The translations under genes and the position numbers were made by a program. The notes under the pieces are model-generated. The model had not been told where the DNA came from and did not search any database. It was given only the letters and a program-made list of their open reading frames with translations. From Candidatus Thorarchaeota archaeon (lineage in GTDB: Archaea > Asgardarchaeota > Thorarchaeia > Thorarchaeales > Thorarchaeaceae), in contig JAEORG010000072.1 in the NCBI GenBank assembly GCA_016841005.1, forward strand, positions 1 to 33,327: DNA of 33,327 bases, in the 5' to 3' direction. Positions 1-8,201 of this stretch are shown piece after piece. Each line of letters opens with the position of its first letter. Position 1 is the first letter of the stretch.

Positions 1-207
1 GAATGTCACATTGTGAAAACAAACGTCATAGTGAATTGAAATGTTCTCTACACTCGAATCATTATATATCGTCAGAGTTTCATCATAATCAACTAGTTCT
101 GTCTGAGTGCCTAAAGTATACAGAACGCCTATAATCATAGCAGTAACTAATAGTAAAATAAAAACAATGCACATAGATCTCTTTCTCATTTTCTTACCCA
201 TCAACAT
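1..207 (-). CDS. Membrane-anchored or exported protein, N-terminal fragment (cut by window edge)
   Basis: An open frame of 69 codons runs from an ATG at 207 to base 1 with no stop, so only the N-terminus is visible. The start reads MLMGKKMRKRSMC, a basic cluster, followed by a hydrophobic stretch (about residues 14-30, IVFILLLVTAMIIGVL) and then a polar segment with N-glycosylation-like NDS, NIS and NVT sites. This is a signal peptide or N-terminal membrane anchor followed by an extracytoplasmic domain. No family is recognisable. The start is uncertain: ATG at 201 or 189 is possible, and the one at 189 has a GGGT six bases upstream. It follows nadE on the same strand after 145 bases, far enough to need its own promoter. 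Confidence 0.6.
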   Translation of the reverse strand, partial: MLMGKKMRKRSMCIVFILLLVTAMIIGVLYTLGTQTELVDYDETLTIYNDSSVENISIHYDVCFHNVTF

Positions 208-332
208 AGCATGTTTCGATGAAATAAGCATATTTTGCACATCTACTGGGTGAAATGAGTAAGATAGAGACTTTAGCAATCTTTAGTTCATTGCCATAGT
301 CGTGCAAGTTGCCATTTATTTCAGAAAGGAGT

Positions 333-346
333 GTCTAATTCTAGAC
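333..346 (-). terminator. Short hairpin just downstream of nadE
   Basis: GTCTA, a four-base loop and TAGAC form a perfect five-pair stem (six pairs with the flanking T-A) that begins six bases after the nadE stop. On the minus strand it is followed by a pyrimidine-rich CTCCTTTCT tract. It could mark a 3' end, but the stem is short. Confidence 0.25.
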
Positions 347-352
347 ATTGAT

Positions 353-2017
353 TCAGTAACGAAAATGGTTCACTATTGGCATCTTCCAACCCATTCCGAA
401 CGACTTCTTAGTAATTCGAATACAAGGAGGTGCCTGCCATCGTTTATACTCAGCCAAGCGAACTCTTCTGTAAACATCATCTACTATATCTGGTGGGTAG
501 CCCATATCCAACAGCTCTTGTTTACCACGTCGATTAGCTACAATCTCGTCAACCATAGGACTAACAATATCGAAATCGAATGGATCATATTGATTGTCCT
601 TCAGTTCTGCAGATGGCTTCTTCTTTATCGAGCCCTCAGGAATTATTTGATTTCCAGCTCTTCGATTGACATATTTTGAAAGTTTGTAGACCTCCAACTT
701 CGAAACATCTCCGATAACACCAACTCCTCCGGTCATATCCCCGTACAGTGTACAATATCCAAGAGCTATCTCTGTTTTATTTCCTGTATTGAGAACTAGA
801 ATTTTGAGATCCTTCAAACGATTAGATATGTCCATCAGTATGTTACCACGCGTTCTAGGTTGGATATTCTCATCTGCAACCGGGTCATCCCTTGATATAT
901 CAATATTGAAATGAGTGCGTAGTTCCTGAAGTGGACCATTCCAGGTTGAATGATATGAATCCACTACGCCTTGTATTGGTATTTGGATATACTTGATTCC
1001 AAGGTTTTCAGCTAAGAGTTCTGCATCACTTTTTGAATGATCACTGGAAAATTTCGAAGGCATTGAAACACCGATTACATTCTCAGAACCTAAGGCATCA
1101 GTTGCAATACATGCGGTTAAAGACGAATCGATTCCACCACTAAGTCCAAGAACAGCCTTATTGAAACCGGTCTTTCTGAAGTAATCCCTGATTCCCAAAA
1201 CTAAAGCATTGTACATTTCTTCCTCTTCGTCATATTTTGGTTTTAAGACTGGAGTTCCCTTCCCACTAGAGATATCGACTTCGGTTATAATCAATTCCTC
1301 TTCAAACTGAGATCCTAAGGCGATAATTCGCCCCTCAGAGTCAGCAGCAATACTCCTACCATCGAAAACAAGTTCATCTTGACCTCCGACCAAATTAACA
1401 AGAAAGACCGGAGTCTTGTTCCTAGTTGCCTTATCCACTACGAGCCGCTCTCGCTCGAATTGCTTTCCAACATGAAATGGAGAGGATGAAATATTGATAA
1501 CTACCTGTGCCCCTTTCGAACAGAGCACATCTGTCACCTTTACATCATACACTTCGTCCCAGAGATCCTCGCAAATTTCAACACCAAGTAGTATGTTTGT
1601 ATTTCCGAATGATACTTGAACAGGAGTAATGCTTTCACCGGGCTCAAAGTAGCGTTCTTCATCAAACACATCATAAGTTGGAAGAAGTGTCTTGTGAATT
1701 ATCTTTAGTAATTCCCCATTCTCATATACTGCAGCTGCGTTATAGAGCAAGCCGTCTTGGTCAGAGTCAACGAATCCTATGATTGCAATGATTCCTTGAG
1801 TGGATTTAGTCAATGAATTGATAGCTTCGTGATTTGTTGCAATGAAGGCTTTTTCATGTAACAGATCTTGCGGAGGATAGCCAGTGATTACCATCTCTGG
1901 AAAAGCAATTATATCCACACCTTGTTGCCGCGCTTGTTCCAAATTTTCCGAAACCTTGCGTAGATTCCCTTCAATATCACCAACGATGGGATTTATCTGA
2001 GCCATGGCTACCTTCAT
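353..2017 (-). CDS. nadE: Glutamine-dependent NAD+ synthetase
   Basis: The enzyme converts deamido-NAD+ to NAD+ with ATP and glutamine, the last step of NAD biosynthesis, in the cytoplasm. Residues 1-250 are a nitrilase-type glutaminase domain with the Glu-Lys-Cys triad visible as E41 (FPEMVITGYPP), K109 (HKTLLPTYDVFDE) and C149 (GVEICEDLW). Residues about 265-554 are the synthetase domain with the ATP pyrophosphatase loop SGGIDSS at 293-299. The two-domain length of 554 residues fits the glutamine-using form. The ATG at 2017 is chosen because GGTGG lies just upstream and MKVAMAQINP is the usual nitrilase-domain start; the frame opens further upstream at 2071 but those residues do not fit the family. 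It is divergent from the M28 peptidase gene. Confidence 0.95.
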   Translation of the reverse strand: MKVAMAQINPIVGDIEGNLRKVSENLEQARQQGVDIIAFPEMVITGYPPQDLLHEKAFIATNHEAINSLTKSTQGIIAIIGFVDSDQDGLLYNAAAVYENGELLKIIHKTLLPTYDVFDEERYFEPGESITPVQVSFGNTNILLGVEICEDLWDEVYDVKVTDVLCSKGAQVVINISSSPFHVGKQFERERLVVDKATRNKTPVFLVNLVGGQDELVFDGRSIAADSEGRIIALGSQFEEELIITEVDISSGKGTPVLKPKYDEEEEMYNALVLGIRDYFRKTGFNKAVLGLSGGIDSSLTACIATDALGSENVIGVSMPSKFSSDHSKSDAELLAENLGIKYIQIPIQGVVDSYHSTWNGPLQELRTHFNIDISRDDPVADENIQPRTRGNILMDISNRLKDLKILVLNTGNKTEIALGYCTLYGDMTGGVGVIGDVSKLEVYKLSKYVNRRAGNQIIPEGSIKKKPSAELKDNQYDPFDFDIVSPMVDEIVANRRGKQELLDMGYPPDIVDDVYRRVRLAEYKRWQAPPCIRITKKSFGMGWKMPIVNHFRY

Positions 2018-2161
2018 CGTATAACCACCAATTCCTTCGGAGACACCAGCGAGTAAAGGCTTTTGTCCCAAGAGCTGAAGGCAAATGATGCCATCATTTA
2101 GAGTTTATAGGTTGAAATTTCCACCAATCTTTGTTTTGCTGAGAACATCTCTTTTTTAGAG

Positions 2162-2205
2162 AGGTTAGATAATGAAACCTAATGTTCCCTGAAGAGAGTT
2201 AGGTT
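2162..2205 (+). promoter_or_regulatory. Leader with competing inverted repeats ahead of the M28 peptidase gene
   Basis: AACCTAA at 2176-2182 is complementary both to AGGTT at 2162-2166 and to TTAGGTT at 2199-2205, so two mutually exclusive hairpins can be drawn. The downstream arm covers the only Shine-Dalgarno-like sequence (AGGTTGG) for the ATG at 2216. A TATA-like TTTATAG lies at about 2104-2110, which would put this segment in the transcribed leader. The stems are only five to seven pairs, so this is a weak proposal. Confidence 0.25.
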
Positions 2206-2215
2206 GGAAACTCGA

Positions 2216-4111
2216 ATGGTGAAGAAGAGAAAGAGTGTATGTCTGCTTTCCATCCCGATACTAATATTTCTCCTATTTCCACTAGCTTTCAAACTTGGCA
2301 CTCAGACTCTGATGATAAACGGAAACGATGTAGATGAAGCATCCTTGGCAAATATAATCTATGCCTCTGATACAGCCAAGGAAGTATACGAGCACGTTTC
2401 TCAATATTCATACACGAATTTTGTAAAGGAGTTTTCCGATATAGGACCAAAACTCTATGGTACAATTGGCAATGAGTTGGCAAGGGATTGGATACTAGAT
2501 CGTCTCTCTAATGTAACCAACGGCAAAATAGTAGGTCAGGTCACAGGTGATTATGGTAATGTGATTGGTCGACTCAGGGGGCGAATGGGAAACAATGGCC
2601 CAGTTGTACTCATAGGAGCTCACTACGATACGATTGATATCGCACCTGGGGCTAATGACGATGGTTCAGGTGTAGCAACAACCTTGGAACTTGCTCGTGT
2701 CCTCTCACAATATTCATGGCCTCTTGACATTTATTTCGGATTCTGGAACGATGAAGAGTCCGGCCTTCATGGTTCAGCAGAAACTGCATCAAATTGGTCT
2801 GACAGTGAGGTAGACCTTCTAATCTACTACAATATTGACATGTTACTCGTGCCTTCCTCAACAGCCCAAGCTGATGAGAAAGTCGATATGCTCTATCTAG
2901 CAGACTCCGGGGCATCATTTCATGATGCACAATACTGGGCAGAGCTAACTCGAGTAGTTGGTCATAATTTCGACTATGCAGTAACAAAGCCTATACCCTC
3001 TACCCAAACCAGCATTTGGCCATATTCCGACCATAGATCATTTCAAGGAGCAGGTTACAAGAGTGTCATTTTCGCTCATGAAACAGGAGCAAGAGCTGAT
3101 GATGCTTACCACACTTCAGATGATGTCTGGTCGAATCCATTGTACAAATACAATTACGCTACAAAAGCTACTGCAAGCATGGGTGCAGCGATTGCATTAG
3201 CCTTAGGGCGGACAGAAAACCAGCTCTTCACTGAACGATACTCTCTAAGTATCCCACCATCCATCTCAAAGACCGTTATGGTGGAAATGAGTCTAGATAC
3301 AGAAATTGGAATCTTAGCCACATGTGAAGGGGGAGGTACTGTCAATGTTGAATTCTTGGACCCTGTTGGTCAGCTGATTGGGAGCAAAATCGTTGCCAAT
3401 TACGGTTCAAATCCACCATTGAAACTTCATCTCAATACTTCATGGGTGGGTCTTCATCAAATACGAGTGACTAATACAGAATCATCAACTGTGACTTGCA
3501 ATGTTGAGATAGATTATGAAACTGATATAGATGGCGATAATAAGCCTGATAGTCAAAATTGGTGGTACAACGCCTACAATGTTGATTCGGATTCAGATGG
3601 CATTAGTGATGGACAGGAGAAGGAGATTGGCTCTGATCCAACAGATGCGGATTTTGATGATGATGGTTTGACAGATTATGAAGAAGTTCAAATCTATGGT
3701 ACAGCTTACAACAACAATGACACAGATTCTGATCTCATGCCTGATGGCTTTGAAATCCAGATGGGACTAAATCCACTTGTGCGAGATGGTGATAAAGATC
3801 CCGATTTCGATGGACTTCTCAACTATGAGGAGTACCTCCATGGGACCATGTTCAATGTGAGTGATACAGACCACGACCTCATGATGGATGGCTGGGAGGT
3901 CCTATATGGTCTAGATCCATTGTATAATGATGCATCAGAAGACCCAGACGGAGATACTTTGGATAATCTGTATGAATATAGAGCAGGATATAACCCGATG
4001 GTCTTCGATGGTCCGATGACATCTGTCATTCCTATAATGATTGGAACAGTGTCTACGCTAGTTGTTGTCGTTGCATGGGTCATTCAAGGACGGTTAAGGT
4101 CACGAACCTGA
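2216..4111 (+). CDS. Exported M28-family zinc peptidase with C-terminal TSP3 repeats and membrane anchor
   Basis: The predicted protein of about 631 residues starts with a basic N-terminus and a hydrophobic signal sequence (residues 1-30). The M28 aminopeptidase-type catalytic domain spans about 60-335. Its zinc and catalytic residues are visible: H136 (GAHYDT), D148 (GANDDGSG), E180-E181 (WNDEESG), D208 (YNIDM) and H299 (YHTSDD). A beta-rich region follows, then from about residue 435 acidic DxDxDG repeats of the thrombospondin type 3/calcium-binding kind. A hydrophobic helix near the C-terminus ends in a GRLRSRT tail. It is therefore likely a surface-anchored peptidase facing outward. The ATG at 2216 is preferred over a TTG at 2204, but the ribosome binding site (AGGTTGG) is imperfect. 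It is paralogous to the gene at 29483. It ends seven bases from the convergent next gene. Confidence 0.88.
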   Translation: MVKKRKSVCLLSIPILIFLLFPLAFKLGTQTLMINGNDVDEASLANIIYASDTAKEVYEHVSQYSYTNFVKEFSDIGPKLYGTIGNELARDWILDRLSNVTNGKIVGQVTGDYGNVIGRLRGRMGNNGPVVLIGAHYDTIDIAPGANDDGSGVATTLELARVLSQYSWPLDIYFGFWNDEESGLHGSAETASNWSDSEVDLLIYYNIDMLLVPSSTAQADEKVDMLYLADSGASFHDAQYWAELTRVVGHNFDYAVTKPIPSTQTSIWPYSDHRSFQGAGYKSVIFAHETGARADDAYHTSDDVWSNPLYKYNYATKATASMGAAIALALGRTENQLFTERYSLSIPPSISKTVMVEMSLDTEIGILATCEGGGTVNVEFLDPVGQLIGSKIVANYGSNPPLKLHLNTSWVGLHQIRVTNTESSTVTCNVEIDYETDIDGDNKPDSQNWWYNAYNVDSDSDGISDGQEKEIGSDPTDADFDDDGLTDYEEVQIYGTAYNNNDTDSDLMPDGFEIQMGLNPLVRDGDKDPDFDGLLNYEEYLHGTMFNVSDTDHDLMMDGWEVLYGLDPLYNDASEDPDGDTLDNLYEYRAGYNPMVFDGPMTSVIPIMIGTVSTLVVVVAWVIQGRLRSRT

Positions 4112-4118
4112 TGCTGCT

Positions 4119-4424
4119 TCAGTTTCTTTCTGGGAATTCCCGGTCTTTGAATTCCCGATCTTGGTATCCCTGATATTTTGGATCATTCATCAATGGATAA
4201 GTTGGTGTAGGATTTATGGGTCGTCCATGATATCCTACAAACCACCATGCAATGAACGAAACTATAGGTACTACTACAAAAAATACCAGATATAGTGAGA
4301 CTTGTACTGGATTACTAATTGGATAATATGGCATTGCATATATCATTTCAATAGCACCGATTAACACAATGATGACCATAACTATTGTACATGCAGGAGA
4401 ATTATCCCCAATGTTACGTGGCAT
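4119..4424 (-). CDS. Small two-helix membrane protein, function unknown
   Basis: A 101-residue protein with two hydrophobic segments (about residues 14-32 and 42-63) separated by a short polar loop, followed by a hydrophilic tail rich in Pro, Tyr, Asp, Glu and Arg with two copies of DREF. I do not recognise a family. The ATG at 4424 is chosen because GAGGG lies eight bases upstream; the frame also allows a TTG fifteen bases earlier. It is the last gene of a minus-strand run that starts at 7665, 68 bases after the larger membrane protein, so it may be co-transcribed with it. The short distance to the convergent peptidase gene leaves no room for a separate terminator. Confidence 0.6.
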   Translation of the reverse strand: MPRNIGDNSPACTIVMVIIVLIGAIEMIYAMPYYPISNPVQVSLYLVFFVVVPIVSFIAWWFVGYHGRPINPTPTYPLMNDPKYQGYQDREFKDREFPERN

Positions 4425-4492
4425 CTCCAAATCCCTCAATCATATGGCAATGACGAATCAATCTATTTGAAGTTGTGGGTGGAAAATCCGGT

Positions 4493-5329
4493 CTAGCAGG
4501 TTATCTTTTGATTGACTTTTATCCAACAACGAATAGTCAGTAGCAGTAAGACTATGCCCACTCCTATTGCCAGCAGAAAGAGTGGAGAACTTCCAACCAT
4601 GACTGTGGAGCCTACGACGGTACCAACCTCAGTGATAAGTAAATATTCTGTGTATTTTTTAAGGTGCTTAATCTCCTTGCTCTCCTTTGGAGGATTTTCA
4701 TACTTCTGTAACTGGCAGAAAATTTGCCATGCGCGATCTATTGATCTGGAGATTACGGAATGATATAATTTTTCTACTGAAAGAGCAAAAACAGAAATTG
4801 CTAAAATGAGAGCAGTAGTGCCACTTAGGACAAAACCATGATCTACCATTAGTGGATTAAGCAAAGTCAAATATGCACAGAGAATAACTACAGAGCTGCC
4901 AGCAAGAATCACAAAATTCACTCTACCAAACCACGCAGTACCGGGACTGAATATCCGTCTATCATAAAATAGTTCAACTTCAGGTTGTAGAACATCGGAT
5001 GTCTTTTTTGAAATTCTCTCTCGTAAGACATCGATGACCTTCTGATGCCACACATAGCCCATTCTCTGAGTCACGAGAGTGGATATCGTTCCAATACTAG
5101 ATGCAAATGCAACAACTCCGACCACAAGAAACAGGGGAACTGCAACAGAACCATTTGTTTGATCGTTCGCTAAAGAAACTGCAGAAAACAGAAGCGCAAT
5201 CATGACCATATGTATGTTGAAGGCTTGATACGATTTGTCTATTGCATGTCGAAAGTGAGTCCAGTGCTGGTCATACTCTGTTGTCAAAGCACTGAGTTCC
5301 CATCGTATCATTGGCTGTTCTTCTGTCAA
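4493..5329 (-). CDS. Multi-pass membrane protein, function unknown
   Basis: A 278-residue protein with about five hydrophobic helices: two near residues 38-55 and 63-85, two near 138-160 and 168-185, and one near 248-268. Charged cytoplasmic-looking segments lie between them, and it ends in a short Lys-containing tail. No known domain or catalytic motif is recognisable. The TTG start at 5329 is supported by GGAGG ten bases upstream, and that GGAGG lies inside the last codons of the preceding HEAT-like gene, whose stop is only three bases away. The two proteins are therefore probably made from one message by coupled translation, which makes the HEAT-like protein the best candidate partner. Confidence 0.65.
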   Translation of the reverse strand: MTEEQPMIRWELSALTTEYDQHWTHFRHAIDKSYQAFNIHMVMIALLFSAVSLANDQTNGSVAVPLFLVVGVVAFASSIGTISTLVTQRMGYVWHQKVIDVLRERISKKTSDVLQPEVELFYDRRIFSPGTAWFGRVNFVILAGSSVVILCAYLTLLNPLMVDHGFVLSGTTALILAISVFALSVEKLYHSVISRSIDRAWQIFCQLQKYENPPKESKEIKHLKKYTEYLLITEVGTVVGSTVMVGSSPLFLLAIGVGIVLLLLTIRCWIKVNQKITC

Positions 5330-5332
5330 AAT

Positions 5333-5980
5333 TCAGTTTCCTCCTGATTGACTATTTATCAACTCTCTCAACATCTTAGCGGCTTTCTTGTAATGTTCAC
5401 GAGCATCCTTTATGCTTTCCTCATCTTCTACATCATAATCAACAATGATTTCCGCGAAGATCTCTTTGTATTCAGATATGCTTGCAGGTAGTCTATGTAT
5501 ATGAAGTAGTGATTCACAAGAATGGTTTCGAACAAGATAGTCTGCGTCTTCAACAGAATCGAAGAGGGCTTCAACAATTTCAGGTGTGTTATAATAACGC
5601 AACATTCGAGCTGCATCCATGCGAGAAGACCAAAAACCAGCGTTCTTCAAGACCTGAATGATATATGAAGTATAACCAGTGGTATTCTCTATGACGTTTA
5701 GTGCGTGCGCAATCTCAATCCTTAGTCGATCATGGGTTTGGTCAATTATTTCTTTCATAATAGGGATAGCTTTCTTAGAACCCATCTCACGTAGACCCAT
5801 CGGAGCCCAATAGCTCCCTTCATTCATGGATTCGATTAACATCTCTTCTCCCTTTTCTCTCTCTTCACCTGTGAGATATTTGGCTGAAGCAGGGTCGATG
5901 CCATCATGCCACATCATATACGGATCGCCAAAGAAATTGTCCATGAATCGGTTCCATTCAGAGCTAGGCATAGAAGACAT
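5333..5980 (-). CDS. HEAT-like repeat protein
   Basis: A 215-residue soluble protein made of predicted helical pairs. Residues about 60-165 have the alternation of HEAT/PBS-lyase-type repeats: a repeat with AIPIMKEIIDQTHDRLRIEI, then AARMLRYYNTPEIVEALFDS, then DYLVRNHSCESLLHIHRL. The C-terminus is a charged helix. Such proteins usually act as protein-binding scaffolds; no enzymatic motif is present. The start at 5980 has only a weak upstream GGTAAG, and an ATG three codons later is an alternative. It sits between a TPR gene (47 bases upstream) and a membrane protein gene (three bases downstream), a setting that suggests a soluble adaptor of a membrane-associated complex. That role is inference. 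Confidence 0.7.
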   Translation of the reverse strand: MSSMPSSEWNRFMDNFFGDPYMMWHDGIDPASAKYLTGEEREKGEEMLIESMNEGSYWAPMGLREMGSKKAIPIMKEIIDQTHDRLRIEIAHALNVIENTTGYTSYIIQVLKNAGFWSSRMDAARMLRYYNTPEIVEALFDSVEDADYLVRNHSCESLLHIHRLPASISEYKEIFAEIIVDYDVEDEESIKDAREHYKKAAKMLRELINSQSGGN

Positions 5981-6027
5981 AGCATCTGCTTACCATATCA
6001 ATTTCTCGCGGATGGATTTGCTTGCGA

Positions 6028-6528
6028 TTATCCGATTATCTGTTTAAATCGAGGGTCACTACGTATTGGGTCAAAATCTGTGTCATGCTTTGCCCATTCT
6101 CGGATTGAATCATCATCCGCACATGCTAGTCGGAGATGATCTATTGCTTGTTCGGTCTTGCCTGATAATGAGAGATAACAAGCAAGATTGTAATCAGCAG
6201 TCTTTATGTCACTAGATTCTTTCGCAGTTGCTTTAGCTCTTCGTGTAGCTTCTATCGCGCCTGCTAAATCACCTATTTCCTTCAACGTGAATCCTTTGTT
6301 GTTCCACAATCCTGAACGTTCAGGTTCAAGTTCAATCGCTCTCTCAAAGGCAGTCTTAGCTTCAGTGTATTCTTCTGCTCGAACATGAGTGTGTCCTAAT
6401 TCATTCCAAATTCTCCAATCGTTAGAAGTCTGTTTCAAGAGTGACTCGAGGATTTCCCTTGCACGATCTGTTTGTCCCCTATCTTTGTAGAACTTTGCTC
6501 TCTTTAGTTCCTCTTCAATGGAAACCAA
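6028..6528 (-). CDS. Tetratricopeptide-repeat protein
   Basis: A 166-residue protein with at least three TPR units: about residues 5-35 (AKFYKDRGQTDRAREILESL), 37-70 (WNELGHTHVRAEEYTEAKTA) and 71-105 (WNNKGFTLKEIGDLAGAIEA), plus a degenerate unit near 110-140. The consensus small and aromatic residues of the helix pairs are present. TPR proteins mediate protein-protein contacts; no partner can be read from the sequence. It starts at a TTG with GAGGAG nine bases upstream. It follows the DUF4037 gene by 48 bases and precedes the HEAT-like gene by 47, so it probably shares their transcript. Confidence 0.8.
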   Translation of the reverse strand: MVSIEEELKRAKFYKDRGQTDRAREILESLLKQTSNDWRIWNELGHTHVRAEEYTEAKTAFERAIELEPERSGLWNNKGFTLKEIGDLAGAIEATRRAKATAKESSDIKTADYNLACYLSLSGKTEQAIDHLRLACADDDSIREWAKHDTDFDPIRSDPRFKQIIG

Positions 6529-6576
6529 TTATTTCTTCTCCTCAAATGATAGCAACTAGCATGATTGTATATGTGT

Positions 6577-7665
6577 CTACTGATAGTAGACATTTTTGAT
6601 TCTCTGTCTTAGTGGAGTCTTTCCTACCAGATCTGTAGAATCACTGAACTGGTCTACTGATCCAATATACTTTGGAAGCTGTAGTACCTTCTCATCTGAG
6701 ATAGTTTTACGGATTGCTGTGAAGAAACGTCCAGCAAAGATTACAGAGTATGGTCGTTCATAGAATTGCTTAATGTTTGAATCGAGTTCCTCTGTGATCT
6801 TCAACTCATTATGCTGCTTTGCAATCTGTTCCAGAACAGCACTGAACGCCTTGTCGCGAGCCTCCCAATCGCGTGCGTCTAGAGTTGCAATAAACAAGGG
6901 TTCAAAGGTCTTGTATGAGTTGAGCTCTCTAAAGGCGGTTCCAAACCACTTTGGATAGGGTGCATATTTCTTCTCCATAAGAAAACATAATCTCATTACA
7001 TCTCGGACCAAACGAGAAGCAATGATCCGTGCACCAATCTCATCACCTGCACATCCTGCTCTACCCATGAGGTGTTCTTCTTGAGCAATTCGAGCCCACT
7101 GAGTAGATAGAAGGTATTTCCAAACATCAGTAGGATAATAATCAAATTTCTTCCTGATATCTTCAAGCTGCTCCAGTCCATCATGGTAAACCTCGCCCTG
7201 AGTAACTTCAAGAAGTCCTTGTTCTGAGAAAACAAGCCAGTCTATGGGAGTTGGTGTTTCATGGGGATTGAATCCAATGTGCTTTTCAAAGAAACTCTGA
7301 ATGGTATGAATACTAATTGCATGATTGATGAAACCAGTAGTGGTAGAATCTTCTACCCAGGAACCGTGTGGAGCTATTTCCCAATTTGTTGAATGCCCTT
7401 TGAAACTCGGAGGAAGATTCTCACCTAGCATTTTGTATATCCGTTTTGAATATGTTGGGAAATCTGAATCAGATAGAAAGAGCTCTAACCACGTACCCCA
7501 GGCATGATCCGCTGACATTGCAGTGTCATAGCCTAATACATCAGAACCCTGTCCCATTCGACCTATTGAATAATGAACATCCGGAAAGAAATCCTCTATG
7601 AGGCCGCGAACTACCTCTTCATAGAAGAGCCTTGCAAATTTCAGACCAGGAATGAACTTCTCCAT
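6577..7665 (-). CDS. DUF4037-family protein, possible nucleotidyltransferase fold
   Basis: A 362-residue soluble protein. The stretch around residues 35-60 (GRMGQGSDVLGYDTAMSADH followed by AWG) is the hallmark of DUF4037 proteins. It resembles the GS-x-D-x-D arrangement of minimal nucleotidyltransferases, so a nucleotidyl- or phosphotransfer activity is possible, but no substrate is known. The C-terminal half is helical with a conserved-looking YPTDVWKYLLSTQW segment. The ATG at 7665 is preferred because GGTG lies seven bases upstream; a TTG at 7722 would add 19 residues without a ribosome binding site. It heads the minus-strand run down to 4119 and is divergent from the TPR gene at 7743. 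Confidence 0.75.
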   Translation of the reverse strand: MEKFIPGLKFARLFYEEVVRGLIEDFFPDVHYSIGRMGQGSDVLGYDTAMSADHAWGTWLELFLSDSDFPTYSKRIYKMLGENLPPSFKGHSTNWEIAPHGSWVEDSTTTGFINHAISIHTIQSFFEKHIGFNPHETPTPIDWLVFSEQGLLEVTQGEVYHDGLEQLEDIRKKFDYYPTDVWKYLLSTQWARIAQEEHLMGRAGCAGDEIGARIIASRLVRDVMRLCFLMEKKYAPYPKWFGTAFRELNSYKTFEPLFIATLDARDWEARDKAFSAVLEQIAKQHNELKITEELDSNIKQFYERPYSVIFAGRFFTAIRKTISDEKVLQLPKYIGSVDQFSDSTDLVGKTPLRQRIKNVYYQ

Positions 7666-7742
7666 AATGTACACCACACAAATCTTCAAGAGATGCGAAT
7701 TAAGGTCAATGTTCTCCTCCAATAGATTTGCCGGTGGTTATA

Positions 7743-8201
7743 ATGAACAAAGTCGACGAAGCTGAGAAACTAGTTAGTGAAGCAATGGAACTTCAACTCG
7801 ATGAACAGTATGATGAGGCTGAGAAACTCCTCCGAGAAGCACTCAGTCTTGATTCTGACAACATCAATGCATTGACAAATCTTGGTATTGTTCTATGCGA
7901 ACAAGGAGAGTATGACGCTGCAGTCAGTATTTTTCGTCGCCTACTTTTAATTGATTCAGAAGATCCAGATATCTGGGTATTTCTTGCAGACCCGCTAACG
8001 AGTCTTAATAGGAACGAAGAGGCTGCAGAAGCTTTAGAAAGGGCAATTAAGCTAGACCCGAATGATGGAACTACTTGGTCAATCTACAGCAATGTACTCT
8101 CATACTTAGATCGTCATGAAGAAGCAGAAGAAGCCGAAATCAAGGCAGAAGAGTTGAACAAAGCCCATGAAGAGGATATGAAACGGAGAGGATTCCCCTA
8201 A
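7743..8201 (+). CDS. Tetratricopeptide-repeat protein
   Basis: A 152-residue, very acidic protein built of three to four TPR units, for example EAMELQLDEQYDEAEKLLRE, LTNLGIVLCEQGEYDAAVSI and FLADPLTSLNRNEEAAEALE, with the spacing of 34 residues expected for the fold. It has no signal peptide or membrane segment and is presumably a cytoplasmic adaptor. The ATG at 7743 is chosen because GGTGG sits five bases upstream; the frame opens at a TTG 15 bases earlier. It is divergent from the DUF4037 gene across a 77-base control region. Its stop overlaps the end of the convergent acetyltransferase gene by a few bases. Confidence 0.82.
   Translation: MNKVDEAEKLVSEAMELQLDEQYDEAEKLLREALSLDSDNINALTNLGIVLCEQGEYDAAVSIFRRLLLIDSEDPDIWVFLADPLTSLNRNEEAAEALERAIKLDPNDGTTWSIYSNVLSYLDRHEEAEEAEIKAEELNKAHEEDMKRRGFP

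Noticed and set aside
302..679. Plus-strand open frame of 125 codons
   Set aside because: It lies antisense to the C-terminal end of the well-supported NAD synthetase and has no ribosome binding site or family.
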